From: Paraburkholderia sp041321145
GTDB taxonomy: Bacteria; Pseudomonadota; Gammaproteobacteria; Burkholderiales; Burkholderiaceae
Reading direction: 5' to 3'
DNA length: 64,000 nt
Assembly: GCF_041321145.1 (NCBI RefSeq)
Contig: NZ_JBGGWA010000015.1
Coordinates: 62,001 to 126,000 of the forward strand
Of the stretch, positions 1 to 8,462 are shown piece after piece. The position numbers were made by a program, and so were the translations under genes. The number at the start of each line of letters is the position of its first letter. Position 1 is the first letter of the stretch. Below the pieces are notes generated by a model, which saw nothing but the letters and a program-made list of their open reading frames with translations, searched no databases and was not told where the DNA came from.

Positions 1-188
1 AAGGAACCGGGCGGGTGCTGGTCGTCAGCGCCCGGACACACCGTTGGCTGCTGACGACGGCCCAGTAACAGCGCGTCTGCCTGAGCGAGCCCTGTTACCC
101 GCTCTATACTGAAATCGTCCGTTGCTCATTAGGAACGCCAGACGGCGGACGCCGACTCAGCCCGTGCGCCTAATTTTGGGAGGCTCAA

Positions 189-422
189 ATGGATGTATTT
201 GTCACCGAAGAGCAGATCAGAACGCTTGCTTTTAACCTCTGGGAAAAGGCAGGTTGTCCGGACGGGCGGTCCGAGGAATATTGGGAGCAAGCCCGCGAGC
301 AGCTATCCGCCGGAGCGGGAACGGAAGGAGAGCCGTCCGATGGAACCTCTGCCGAATCCAGCTCAAGCCAATCCATCGACCGGGAGGGCGCTTCCGAACG
401 CGAGAAGGAGAGCCTGCGCTAG
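189..422 (+). CDS. DUF2934 family small protein
   Basis: A 77-residue soluble protein. Residues about 8-36 carry the DUF2934 pattern: an alpha-helical stretch with a LWEKAGCPDG core followed by EEYWEQA. This family is common in Burkholderiales and rhizobia and has no established biochemical function. The C-terminal half is Ser/Glu-rich and probably disordered. A strong ribosome site (GGGAGG, 178-183) precedes the ATG. Two paralogues lie at 33242-33451 and 38858-39037. The downstream DNA is decayed, so the gene is a lone survivor at this edge. Confidence 0.8.
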   Translation: MDVFVTEEQIRTLAFNLWEKAGCPDGRSEEYWEQAREQLSAGAGTEGEPSDGTSAESSSSQSIDREGASEREKESLR

Positions 423-510
423 CGTGCGGGGCGTCACGCCGTCCTCGACCCTCACCGCACCGACCCAACTGCCACTGTGCGGCGGTCGGTCGCGGAGGCG
501 ACCGTACAGT

Positions 511-698
511 TTGGGCATCGACCCTGCACGTTACAACGTGAACGGCGGCGGCATTTCCATCGGACACCCTTAAGGCATGACCGGCGCGCGACTCCTTGGC
601 CATGCATTGATCGGGGGAAAGCGTCGCGGCGTCAAGTGACGACGATGTGTGTCGGAGGTGGTATGGGCGCGGCGGCGCTGTTCGAGGTGGCGCGATGA
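511..698 (+). pseudogene. thiolase (acetyl-CoA acetyltransferase) C-terminal remnant
   Basis: Translation in shifting frames gives the end of a thiolase: IDPARYNVNGGGISIGHP, then GMTGARLLGHALI, then TMCVGGGMGAAALFEVAR and a stop at 696-698. The GHP histidine and the CVGGG cysteine are the family's C-terminal catalytic residues. A stop codon follows GHP and a frame change occurs before TMCVGGG, so the remnant is dead. No N-terminal two thirds is present. It joins other polyhydroxyalkanoate-type remnants near 15-17 kb, although thiolases also serve beta-oxidation and aromatic pathways. Confidence 0.75.
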
Positions 699-771
699 CG
701 AAACTGGTTGCTGAACGCGAGCGCAAAAGAGGCATGAGAGGGCAGCTCTCAGTACACCGTGATCAGAATCG

Positions 772-1572
772 CGGCCGTCCTGCTCAAGGCGGTGCGCAGG
801 CACATCAAGGCGGACTGGATCCTGCTGTATATGAGCGATGGCTGACTGCGCCGTTTGAGACTGCGGACGGAGCGAGACTGCTGCGGGTGCGAGGTACACC
901 TCAGGGCGGAGTGGTCGGCCCGATGCTGATGAATCTGTTCACGCACTATGCGTTTGACACATGGATGCGGCGACACTTCCCGCAATGTCCCTTTGCGCGT
1001 TATGCCGATGATGCGGTGGTCCACTGCCGCAGTGAGGCGCAGGCGCAGGAGGTCATGGATGCCATTGCCCCGCGGCTGGCGGAATGCGGGCTGGAGATGC
1101 ATCCGGAAAAGTCAGGCATCGTGTATTGCAGGGACAGAAGCCGTACTCAAGCCTACCCGAATGTGACCTTTACATTTCTGGGTATCCTGTTTCGTCCGCG
1201 AAAGGTGATGACCAGGTCGGGGCAGCTCTCAACGAGCTTTCTGCCCGGCGTGGGTCGTGATGCCCTGAAACGGATGCGACAGACAGTGCGGGGGTGGCGG
1301 CTACCTCGTCAGACGTTCAGGTCACTGGTCGAACTGGCCGATCAATGCAATCCCACGATACGTGGCTGGTGGAACTATTACGGGGCTTTCTATCGGACGG
1401 CCATGCAGGGGCTCGTCGGCATCTAGACCGCAAGCTCGCCCGCTGGGCCCGGCGCAAGTACAAAACCCTACGACGGCGTAAACGGCGCAGCGACGAGTGG
1501 TTGCAAAAAATGAGGAAGGCGTACCCGCGACAGTTTGTGCACTGGCAGTTTCTGGGGCTAAAGGTCGGATAA
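772..1572 (+). pseudogene. ltrA: group II intron reverse transcriptase/maturase (LtrA-like), frameshifted
   Basis: Intron-encoded reverse transcriptase lacking its first domains. Visible are LLKAVRRHIKADWILLY, then after a frame change the RT core with GTPQGGVVGP and the catalytic RYADDAVVHC, the FTFLGILFRPR segment, a GWWNYYGAFYR maturase (domain X) motif and, after a second frame change near 1420, a basic C-terminus ending HWQFLGLKVG. No HNH endonuclease follows. The catalytic YADD is intact but the truncation and two frame changes mean no active protein. The sequence differs from the intron protein at 56686-57261, so this is another lineage. Confidence 0.85.
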
Positions 1573-1648
1573 CGGGAGCCGTGTAAATCGAGAGATTTAC
1601 GCACGGTTCTGCGAGAGGCTCGGGGTGCAATTCCCCTAGCCTACTTAC
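772..1648 (+). mobile_element. degenerate group II intron (5' truncated), 3' end within IS6 transposase remnant
   Basis: The 3' part of a group II intron: reverse-transcriptase coding sequence (to 1572) followed by a domain V hairpin at 1576-1609 (GAGCCGTG paired with CACGGTTC around a GAGA tetraloop stem) and a short domain VI region. The next bases continue an IS6-type transposase at the TYLKIRGKW segment, so the 3' splice junction lies near 1641-1650; I cannot fix it to the base. The 5' exon, domains I-IV and the start of the encoded protein are missing; upstream DNA is a thiolase remnant. Confidence 0.75.
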
Positions 1649-2116
1649 CCCTATCTGAAGATTCGTGGCAAGTGGGTCTATCTCTACCGGGCGGTAGATC
1701 GGGCCGGCCAGACAGTGGACTGCATGCTCAGAGCGAAGCGCGATGCAACCGCGGCAAAAGCCTTTTTCAGCAACGCCATCAAACATCAGGGCCAGCCACC
1801 GGAGACGATCACGCTCGATGGGTATGCCGCCTCACACCGGGCCGTGCGGGAGATGATCGCTGACGCTCTGCTGCCTGAGGGAACGCATGTGCGCCCGTCG
1901 AGGTATCTGAACAACGTGATCGAGCAGGATCATCGAAACATCAAGTCCAGAACGAACGTGATGCTCGGCTTCAAACGGTTCAGGAGTGCCGCGACCACGA
2001 TTTCAGGCATTGAGTTGATGCACCGCATTCGCAAGGGTCAGTTCGACCTTTCCGCTCTCGGACTCAAGGATACCGCGGCGCCCGCCGTCTGGAATGCTGT
2101 CCTATTCAATAAATAA
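1649..2116 (+). pseudogene. IS6-type DDE transposase, C-terminal two thirds
   Basis: Reads on from the group II intron as TYLKIRGKWVYLYRAVDRAG and continues uninterrupted to a natural end at 2116. The middle catalytic segment is ETITLDGYAASHRA and the last is YLNNVIEQDHRNIKSR, followed by NVMLGFKRFRSAATTISGIE, all typical of IS6-type transposases. The N-terminal helix-turn-helix and first catalytic Asp are absent because the 5' exon is lost. No terminal inverted repeat could be paired. Confidence 0.8.
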
Positions 2117-2131
2117 GATATCCTTATTTAT
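2109..2131. repeat. perfect 9-bp inverted repeat at the transposase stop codon
   Basis: ATAAATAAG (2109-2117) and CTTATTTAT (2123-2131) are exact reverse complements around ATATC. The hairpin overlaps the transposase stop codon. It is AT-rich and not followed by a T-run, so a terminator role is uncertain. Confidence 0.5.
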
Positions 2132-2274
2132 CGGAGGCGTCTCGGCCCCACCAGCTATTTGCACCAGAGCCCGGCGACCCACGGTGCAATAGGGCCGCCA
2201 CCGGCGTTCGACGATTACGCAATCTGCCGCGGCGAAAACCGCCGCACACGCGTGAAGGCGAGATGAACGATAAT

Positions 2275-2286
2275 ATGGCATTCCAA
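2275..2286. promoter_or_regulatory. candidate GntR operator upstream of the first GntR gene
   Basis: ATGGCATTCCAA differs at two positions from the ATGGTATTCCAT site at 3219-3230. It lies about 65 bases before the ATG at 2350, where an autoregulatory operator would be expected. An in-frame ATG at 2263 would place this site inside the gene, which is one reason to prefer the 2350 start. Confidence 0.45.
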
Positions 2287-2349
2287 TCTACGTGCCTGGG
2301 CGTATCTAGCGCACAGCATAGCTATCGCCTCATTTCTCTTTTGCCGCCC

Positions 2350-3036
2350 ATGTCAGACCTCAGAATCGACCGCAATGCCAAGACCCTGCGCGAACTTACG
2401 CTGGACAAGCTGCGCGGCGCAATAGTGCAAGGGTATTTCCGGCCAGGCGCGCGGCTCGTCGAACGCACGCTGTGCGACGAACTCGGGGTGAGCCGCACCG
2501 TCGTGCGCGAAGTGCTGCGGCATCTGGAGACGGAAGGGCTTGTTGAGATCGTCGCGCGGCAAGGGCCGATCGTCGCCCGGCTCGATCCTGAACAGGTCGG
2601 CGAAATCTACGAACTCCGCGGCCTGCTCGAAGCCAATGCCGCGCGCGCGTGCGCCGAACAGTCGACGCCCGAACTCGTACGGCAGTTACGCGAGATCCGC
2701 GCGGTCATCGAAGACGCGTTCGAGAAACAGGACCTGCTGCAGGTGCTCGACTACACGGAGCGTTTCTACGAAGCGATGTTCGAGGGTGCGCAAAAGAGTG
2801 TATCGCTAGCCGTTGTCAAAACGCTGAATGCGCGCATCAACCGGCTGCGCGCACTTACCATCGCCACGCCGGGGCGCGGTGGCGAGTCCAATCGCGAGAT
2901 GAACAGGCTGCTCGACGCGATCGAGCGGCGCGACGGCGATGCGGCGTCGGCAGCGTCGGCCGAGCACATCAAGCGCACCGCCGAACTGGCGCTGAGCGCG
3001 CTCACGCAGCAAAGCGAGATCGTCGGCGACGTCTGA
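2350..3036 (+). CDS. GntR family transcriptional regulator (FadR/FCD type)
   Basis: A 228-residue regulator. The N-terminal winged helix (about 10-75) contains GYFRPGARLVERTLCDELG and VSRTVVREVLRHLETEGLV, the classic GntR recognition region. An all-helical FCD effector domain follows, with the ELRGLLEANAA start and a KTLNARINRLRALT helix. FCD domains bind small organic acids, often through a metal. It closely resembles the regulator at 12711-13424 at the other end of the locus. The start at 2350 fits the domain; an in-frame ATG at 2263 would add 29 residues with no domain. A strong terminator follows (3068-3097), so it is transcribed separately from the catabolic genes. It probably controls the operon at 3324 and itself through the 12-bp sites. 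Confidence 0.88.
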   Translation: MSDLRIDRNAKTLRELTLDKLRGAIVQGYFRPGARLVERTLCDELGVSRTVVREVLRHLETEGLVEIVARQGPIVARLDPEQVGEIYELRGLLEANAARACAEQSTPELVRQLREIRAVIEDAFEKQDLLQVLDYTERFYEAMFEGAQKSVSLAVVKTLNARINRLRALTIATPGRGGESNREMNRLLDAIERRDGDAASAASAEHIKRTAELALSALTQQSEIVGDV

Positions 3037-3067
3037 GTCACATTACATTACACCCGTTCCCACGAAG

Positions 3068-3097
3068 GCCGCCGGTACTCCGGCGGCTTTTGTTTTG
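3068..3097 (+). terminator. rho-independent terminator after GntR
   Basis: GCCGCCGG (3068-3075) and CCGGCGGC (3080-3087) form a perfect 8-bp stem with a TACT loop, followed by TTTTGTTTT. It insulates the regulator gene from the operon downstream. Confidence 0.85.
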
Positions 3098-3218
3098 CCG
3101 GTTCGGCTGGCGGCACGTTCTGTCCTGTCATATTCCGCCGTAGGCATGTTGCATCGCACAAGCGGATGCGCCGATCGCGCTTGGCCGAAAACATACCTGA
3201 AACGACGTACGTCATATC

Positions 3219-3272
3219 ATGGTATTCCATAACATCGATTTTCTTGGTGTACGCCGTAAGATGGAATACCAT
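3219..3272. promoter_or_regulatory. paired GntR-type operator in front of the catabolic operon
   Basis: ATGGTATTCCAT (3219-3230) and ATGGAATACCAT (3261-3272) are exact reverse complements of each other. Each is also nearly self-palindromic around TGG-N4-CCA, the usual form of an FCD-GntR site. Centres are 42 bp apart, four helical turns, which suits two dimers on one face or a loop. The second site ends 51 bases before the ATG at 3324, so binding would cover the promoter region. Confidence 0.7.
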
Positions 3273-3323
3273 AATCTCAACGAATGACATTCACGGCCTC
3301 GGCCCCCTCGTCAGGAGAACGAT

Positions 3324-3911
3324 ATGAAGCTGGAAGTGCGCAAGCTGGTCACTTACGTCGAAGAGACTTTTATTGAAGGCGGCAAGGAGGCAGCGCGGCC
3401 GTTGAAGCTGTTCGGCGCGGCGGCCGTGCTGCGTAATCCGTGGGCGGGGCGCGGCTTCGTCGAAGACCTCAAGCCCGAGATTCACGCGCTCGCGCCGCAA
3501 CTGGGCGAAATGCTGACGGCGGAAGTGCTGCGCGTGGCCGGGTCCGGCGATGCGGTCGAAGGCTACGGCAAGGCGGCGATCGTCGGTACGTCGGGCGAGA
3601 TCGAGCACGCGTCGGCGCTGATTCACACGCTGCGCTTCGGCAACTACTATCGCAAGGCGGTCGGCGCGAAGAGCTATCTGAGCTTTACGAATCTGCGCGG
3701 CGGACCGAACTGCCCGATCTCGATTCCGCTGATGCACAAGCACGACGAAGGCATGCGCTCGCACTACCTGACGGTGCAGTTTTCGATCGTCGACGCGCCT
3801 GCTCCTGATGAACTGGTGATCGCGCTCGGTGCATCGATCGGCGGCCGTCCGCATCACCGCATCGGCGATCGCTATCAGGACCTGAAGGAGCTCGAGTCCA
3901 ATGACGCCTGA
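3324..3911 (+). CDS. AA_synth (DUF1185/PF06684) family protein
   Basis: A 195-residue single-domain protein of the family named 'amino acid synthesis', whose fold is of the chorismate-mutase/YjgF-like type; its reaction is unknown. Family-type stretches are AAVLRNPWAGRGF near residue 35, GKAAIVGTSGEIEHASALIH and GRPHHRIGDRYQDLKELE at the C-terminus. A good ribosome site (AGGAG) precedes the ATG. The stop overlaps the next gene by 11 bases, which indicates translational coupling. In this context it probably acts on an intermediate of the pathway run by the monooxygenase and hydrolase downstream; that is inference from position only. Confidence 0.85.
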   Translation: MKLEVRKLVTYVEETFIEGGKEAARPLKLFGAAAVLRNPWAGRGFVEDLKPEIHALAPQLGEMLTAEVLRVAGSGDAVEGYGKAAIVGTSGEIEHASALIHTLRFGNYYRKAVGAKSYLSFTNLRGGPNCPISIPLMHKHDEGMRSHYLTVQFSIVDAPAPDELVIALGASIGGRPHHRIGDRYQDLKELESNDA

Positions 3912-4779
3912 ACTCGCGCCCGGGCGTGGCGTGTTGCGTGGCGAGGCCGCGGGCACGAGCTACAGCGTCTACATGCCGCGGTCGGATGAAGCGCGAACCA
4001 CGGTCGTGCTGATCCACGGCGTTGGCATGAACCAGACCGCGTGGTTGCCGCAGATCGAGGCATTGACGGCGAGTTACCAGGTCGTCGTGTACGACATGCT
4101 CGGCCACGGCGACAGCGCGTTGCCGACAGCCTCACCGACGCTCGACGAATACGCGTCGCAACTGAAAGCGCTGCTCGACGCGATGCATATGGAACGCGCG
4201 CATGTGGTCGGGCACTCGATGGGCGCGCTCGTCGCGCTCGAATTCGCGCTGACGCATCCGCAACACACGCTGAGCGTCGTCGCGCTGAACGCGGTATACG
4301 ACCGCACGCCGGCGCAGCGTAAGGCCGTGATGATGCGCGCCGCGACGCTCGCCGATGCGCCCCTGGATACGGGCGTCGACGCCACGTTGTCACGCTGGTT
4401 CGGCGATCCGGTTCCGGGTCATCTGACCCAGGCGGCGCAAGCCGTGCGCAGGCTGCTGCTGTCTGTCGATCCCGTCGGTTATGCACGCACGTACCGGCTT
4501 TTTGCCTGCTCGGACGACGCGCACGTCGGCCGTCTCGCCAACCTCGCCGTGCCCGCGCTGTTTCTCACGGGTGCGTGCGATCCGAATTCGAGCCCGGCGA
4601 TGTCGCGCGCAATGGCGGCGGCCGCGCCGTTCGGCCGCGCGGAGATCATCGCGAACGAGCGGCACTTGATGAACGTCACTGATCCCGAGGGCGTCAACGA
4701 CCGGCTGCTCGCGTTTCTCGCCGAAGCGTCGGCGAAGGAAGCGCCGCATGAATCGATCAACGGAGAACGCCATGACTGA
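3901..4779 (+). CDS. alpha/beta-fold hydrolase
   Basis: A 292-residue alpha/beta hydrolase. The oxyanion region is LIHGVGMNQTAW (about 37-48), the nucleophile elbow is GHSMG with Ser106, and the remaining triad is likely Asp227 (LTGACDP) and His255 (NERHLMN). There is no signal peptide, so it acts in the cytoplasm. Hydrolases of this size placed beside flavin monooxygenases often open lactones, carbamates or C-C bonds; RutD in pyrimidine breakdown is an analogue. The start overlaps the preceding gene and the end overlaps the flavin reductase start, so the three genes are tightly coupled. Confidence 0.88.
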   Translation: MTPELAPGRGVLRGEAAGTSYSVYMPRSDEARTTVVLIHGVGMNQTAWLPQIEALTASYQVVVYDMLGHGDSALPTASPTLDEYASQLKALLDAMHMERAHVVGHSMGALVALEFALTHPQHTLSVVALNAVYDRTPAQRKAVMMRAATLADAPLDTGVDATLSRWFGDPVPGHLTQAAQAVRRLLLSVDPVGYARTYRLFACSDDAHVGRLANLAVPALFLTGACDPNSSPAMSRAMAAAAPFGRAEIIANERHLMNVTDPEGVNDRLLAFLAEASAKEAPHESINGERHD

Positions 4780-5740
4780 GCCGATGTTTGACCAACCCAC
4801 CGAACAGGCTTTCGACATCGCCGAATTTCGCCGCGCGCTCGGCGCGTTCGTGACGGGCGTGACGGTCGTCACGACAATCCAGCCGGACGGCTCGCCGCGC
4901 GGCTTCACGGCCAACTCGTTCACGTCGGTGTCGCTCGATCCGCCGCTGATCCTCGTGTGCATCGGCAAGACCGCATCGAGCTATGAAGTGTTTTCGCAGA
5001 CACGCCACTTCGCCGTGAGCGTGCTTGCCGAAGATCAGAAGTCCGTGTCCGGCGTGTTCGCATCGAAGGCGGCCGACAAGTTCGCGCAAGTCGCCTGGCA
5101 GATGCGTGCAACAGGCGCGCCCGTGATGAATGGCGCGGCGGCGACCTTCGATTGCACGACGCATGACGTGGTCGATGCCGGCGATCACATCATTCTGATC
5201 GGACGCGTGGTCGATTTCGTTCACACGAGTTCGTCGCCGCTCGGCTACTGCCGGGGCGCGTATGTGAATTTTAGCCTTTCTCAGGACGCACTGGCTGCCG
5301 CCGGATCGCGCGCGCAAGTGGGCGCGATTCTCGAACATCGCGATGGACTCGTGCTGCTCGATACGCCCAAGGGCTTGCAGTTGCCAACGGGCCTCAAGCT
5401 CGAACCCGCGAGCGATGCGGCGAGTCTGCGCGGCCAGCTGGCGAAGCTCGGCCTTGAAGCGCATCTCGACTTTATCTTTGCCGTATTCGAGTCGGGCAGC
5501 GGGCAGTCGTCGAGTGTACAAATCTACTATCGCGGCCGCGTGATCGACAGCGGCGCGGCGTGGATGGACAGCACGATCCGCATTGTCCCGTTGGCGCAGA
5601 TTCCGTGGAACGAACTTCGGGACGAGGCGGTGCGCTCGATGCTCGAGCGCTACGTGCGCGAACGCAGCGAAGACGCGTTCGGTATCTATGTGGGCGACAC
5701 GGAAGCAGGCACGGTGCAGCCGCTCGCGCTCGCGCATTGA
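4772..5740 (+). CDS. flavin reductase with C-terminal extension
   Basis: A 322-residue protein. Residues about 10-165 are an HpaC/RutF-type NAD(P)H:FMN reductase: FRRALGAFVTGVTVVTT, RGFTANSFTSVSLDPPLIL and a GDHIILIGRVVDF strand. Such enzymes supply reduced FMN to a partner monooxygenase, here most simply the LLM enzyme 116 bases downstream. Residues about 175-322 are an extra domain not found in RutF; VGAILEHRDGLVLLDTP followed by LQLPTG resembles the opening strands of a Nudix fold, but I see no Nudix-box glutamates. The ATG at 4772 follows GGAGAA and overlaps the hydrolase stop; an upstream in-frame ATG at 4748 is less well placed. Confidence 0.87.
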   Translation: MTEPMFDQPTEQAFDIAEFRRALGAFVTGVTVVTTIQPDGSPRGFTANSFTSVSLDPPLILVCIGKTASSYEVFSQTRHFAVSVLAEDQKSVSGVFASKAADKFAQVAWQMRATGAPVMNGAAATFDCTTHDVVDAGDHIILIGRVVDFVHTSSSPLGYCRGAYVNFSLSQDALAAAGSRAQVGAILEHRDGLVLLDTPKGLQLPTGLKLEPASDAASLRGQLAKLGLEAHLDFIFAVFESGSGQSSSVQIYYRGRVIDSGAAWMDSTIRIVPLAQIPWNELRDEAVRSMLERYVRERSEDAFGIYVGDTEAGTVQPLALAH

Positions 5741-5856
5741 GGACATCACGGACCCATCCGCCAACGAATCTTGCTGCACCCGACGCGCAGCCCGCAGCAT
5801 GGGACCGGAGTAGGTGCTAAAGCACGAACTCCGGTCGACACGGGAGAGGAATCATC

Positions 5857-6900
5857 ATGAAATTTTCGTTGTTCCTGCACATGGAGCGGTACGACAACAC
5901 GACGTCGCATCGCGAACTGTTCGACCAGATGACCGAGCTCGTCCAGATCGCCGAGCGCGGCGGTTTCGAAACAGCCTGGATCGGCGAGCATCACGCGATG
6001 GAATTCACGATCGCGCCGAACCCTTTCGTCAACCTGTCGTATCTGGCCGCGAAGACGGACCGCATTCGTCTGGGCACGGGTACGGTGATCGCGCCGTTCT
6101 GGCATCCGATTGCACTGGCGGGTGAGGCGGGCATGGTCGATGTCGCGAGCAACGGGCGGCTCGATCTAGGCATCGCCCGCGGCGCGTATTCGTTCGAATA
6201 CGAGCGCCTCTTGCCGGGCCTCGACGCGATGGGTGCGGGTGCGCGCATGCGTGAACTGGTGCCCGCGTTGCGCAAACTCTTCAAGGGCGATTACGCGCAT
6301 CAGGGCGAGTTCTGGTCGTGGCCGTCGACAACGCCGGTGCCGCGTTCCGTCCAGCAACCGAATCCGCCGATGTGGCTCGCCGCGCGCGATCCGAACTCGC
6401 ATGCGTTTGCGGTCGCAAACGGCTGCAATGTGCAAGTGACGTCGCTGGCTCAGGGCGATGCCGAGGTCGTGAGTCTGATTGAGCGCTTCAATGCTGCCTG
6501 CGCCGTGCATCCCGACGTGTCGCGTCCGCAGGTGATGATGCTGATGCACACGTTCGTCGGCGCGAACGCCGCCGAAGTGGATGAGGCGGTGGAGGACCTT
6601 GCACGCTTCTATCGCTACTTCAGCAAATGGTTCAAGAACGAGCGCCCGGTCGAGCAGGGCTTCATCGAGTCGCTGACGGATGCCGATGTCGAGATGTTCC
6701 CGCAGTACTCGCCCGAGGCGATTCGCAAGAACCTCGTGATCGGCGAGCCGAAACAGGTGATCTCGCGCCTCAAGGGCTATGAGGAACTCGGCTACGACCA
6801 GTACAGCTTCTGGCTTGACAGCCATATGAACTTCGAGCGCAAGCGCAAGTCTCTGGAGCTGTTCATTTCCGACGTGATGCCCGCGTTCGACGCGCGCTGA
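5857..6900 (+). CDS. LLM class flavin-dependent monooxygenase
   Basis: A 347-residue luciferase-like TIM-barrel enzyme. Diagnostic segments are ETAWIGEHHAMEF, RIRLGTGTVIAPFWHP and NGRLDLGIARGAYSFEYE, the flavin-binding barrel strands. Enzymes of this class use FMNH2 from a separate reductase and oxygen to hydroxylate, ring-open or desulfonate small substrates; the reductase is encoded directly upstream. A GGGAGAGGA ribosome site precedes the ATG. Substrate is unknown. The combination with aldehyde dehydrogenase and hydrolase recalls bacterial N-heterocycle (pyridine, pyrimidine) ring-cleavage pathways, which is inference. Confidence 0.88.
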   Translation: MKFSLFLHMERYDNTTSHRELFDQMTELVQIAERGGFETAWIGEHHAMEFTIAPNPFVNLSYLAAKTDRIRLGTGTVIAPFWHPIALAGEAGMVDVASNGRLDLGIARGAYSFEYERLLPGLDAMGAGARMRELVPALRKLFKGDYAHQGEFWSWPSTTPVPRSVQQPNPPMWLAARDPNSHAFAVANGCNVQVTSLAQGDAEVVSLIERFNAACAVHPDVSRPQVMMLMHTFVGANAAEVDEAVEDLARFYRYFSKWFKNERPVEQGFIESLTDADVEMFPQYSPEAIRKNLVIGEPKQVISRLKGYEELGYDQYSFWLDSHMNFERKRKSLELFISDVMPAFDAR

Positions 6901-6936
6901 CGCGCACGCCTTTGTTAACTCCACGGAGTGGCTGAC

Positions 6937-8409
6937 ATGGTCCAGCGGTTTCAGCAATACATCGACGGTGCGTTCGAAGATGCGCGCGAGCATTTCGACA
7001 GCGTCGATCCATCGACGGGCGACGTGTGGGCGAGCATGCCGTCCGCCAGCGCGGACGACGTTGATCGCGCGGTGCGCGCGGCGCATCGCGCGCTCAACGA
7101 TCCCGCGTGGGGGAATCTGACGGCGAGCGCTCGCGGCAAGCTGCTCTACAAGCTCGCCGATCTCGTCGCGCAACATGCGCCGCGTCTTGCCGAACTCGAA
7201 ACCCAGGACACGGGCAAGATCATCCGCGAGACGCGCAGCCAGATCGGCTATGTCGCCGAGTACTACCGCTATTACGCGGGCGTCGCGGACAAGATCCAGG
7301 GCGCGTGGCTGCCGGTCGACAAACCCGATATGGAAGTCACGTTGCGGCGCGAACCGGTGGGCGTGGTCGCGGGCATCGTGCCGTGGAATTCGCAGCTGTT
7401 CCTGTCGGCGGTGAAAGTCGGTCCTGCGCTCGCCGCGGGTTGCACGATCGTTCTCAAGGCGTCGGAGGACGGTCCCGCGCCGTTGCTTGAATTCGCGCGG
7501 CTCGTGCACGAAGCGGGCTTTCCGAAAGGCGTCGTCAATATCGTGACCGGCTTCGGCAACGATTGCGGGCGCACGCTGACGAGTCATCCGTTCGTATCGC
7601 GGATCGCGTTCACGGGCGGCCCGGAAACGGCGCGTCACGTGGTGCGCAATTCGGCCGAGAACCTGGCGGCGATGTCGCTGGAACTCGGTGGCAAGTCGCC
7701 CGTGCTGGTGTTCGACGACGCCGACCTCGACAGCGCCTGCAATGCCGTCATTGCCGGCATTTTCGCGGCGACGGGGCAAAGCTGTGTCGCAGGTTCGCGC
7801 CTCGTCGTGCAGCGCGGCATCCACGATGCGTTGGTCGAGCGGCTCGTCACGAAGGCGCAGGCGATTCGCATCGGCAATCCGCGGGACATGGCCACCGAAA
7901 TGGGACCGCTCGCCACCGGCCGTCAACTCGAACACATCGAGAAGGTGCTGCGCGCGAGCGTCGAAGCGGGCGGACGCATTCTCACCGGTGGTAAGCAACC
8001 GGACGGCGTCGGCCCGGGCAACTACTTTTTGCCGACCATCGTCGATTGCGCTAGCGCGCAAGTGCCGAGCGTGATGGAAGAACTGTTCGGACCGGTGCTG
8101 AGCGTCGTCACGTTCGATACGGAAGCCGACGCTATCGCGCTCGCCAACAACACGCGTTATGGCCTCGCATCAGGCGTGTTCACGCGGGACCTCACGCGGG
8201 CGCACCGGCTCGTGCGCGCGCTGCGCGCGGGCATCGTGTGGGTCAACACGTATCGGGCGGTGTCGCCGATCGTGCCGTTCGGCGGCTACGGCCTGTCCGG
8301 CCTCGGTCGCGAAGGCGGGCTGGACGCGGTGCTCGAATACACGCGCACGAAGTCGGTGTGGATCCGCACGTCGGACGAGCCGATTGCCGATCCGTTCGTG
8401 ATGCGCTGA
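6937..8409 (+). CDS. aldehyde dehydrogenase (NAD(P)+-dependent)
   Basis: A 490-residue enzyme of the usual family length. It has the cofactor-binding segment VVAGIVPWNSQLF, the FTGG turn, the general-base motif LELGGKSP with Glu249 and the nucleophile motif GQSCVAGSR with Cys283. It oxidises an aldehyde to the acid, most likely a semialdehyde produced after monooxygenase and hydrolase action. The ATG at 6937 lies 8 bases after GGAG; a GTG at 6928 is in frame but too close to that site. It follows the LLM gene by 36 bases in the same operon. Confidence 0.92.
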   Translation: MVQRFQQYIDGAFEDAREHFDSVDPSTGDVWASMPSASADDVDRAVRAAHRALNDPAWGNLTASARGKLLYKLADLVAQHAPRLAELETQDTGKIIRETRSQIGYVAEYYRYYAGVADKIQGAWLPVDKPDMEVTLRREPVGVVAGIVPWNSQLFLSAVKVGPALAAGCTIVLKASEDGPAPLLEFARLVHEAGFPKGVVNIVTGFGNDCGRTLTSHPFVSRIAFTGGPETARHVVRNSAENLAAMSLELGGKSPVLVFDDADLDSACNAVIAGIFAATGQSCVAGSRLVVQRGIHDALVERLVTKAQAIRIGNPRDMATEMGPLATGRQLEHIEKVLRASVEAGGRILTGGKQPDGVGPGNYFLPTIVDCASAQVPSVMEELFGPVLSVVTFDTEADAIALANNTRYGLASGVFTRDLTRAHRLVRALRAGIVWVNTYRAVSPIVPFGGYGLSGLGREGGLDAVLEYTRTKSVWIRTSDEPIADPFVMR

Positions 8410-8462
8410 CGCACGAGCGCGATCGAAGCACCGCCATTTACGCTGCGAGGAGACAAGCCAGC

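Noticed and set aside
4757..5800. Antisense frame of 347 codons opposite the flavin reductase
   Set aside because: Same shadow effect; no ribosome site and no recognisable fold.
6166..8061. Long antisense open frame (631 codons) opposite the LLM and aldehyde dehydrogenase genes
   Set aside because: High-GC codon bias leaves the reverse frame open; the sense genes have clear motifs and the antisense product is Arg/His-rich with no domain.
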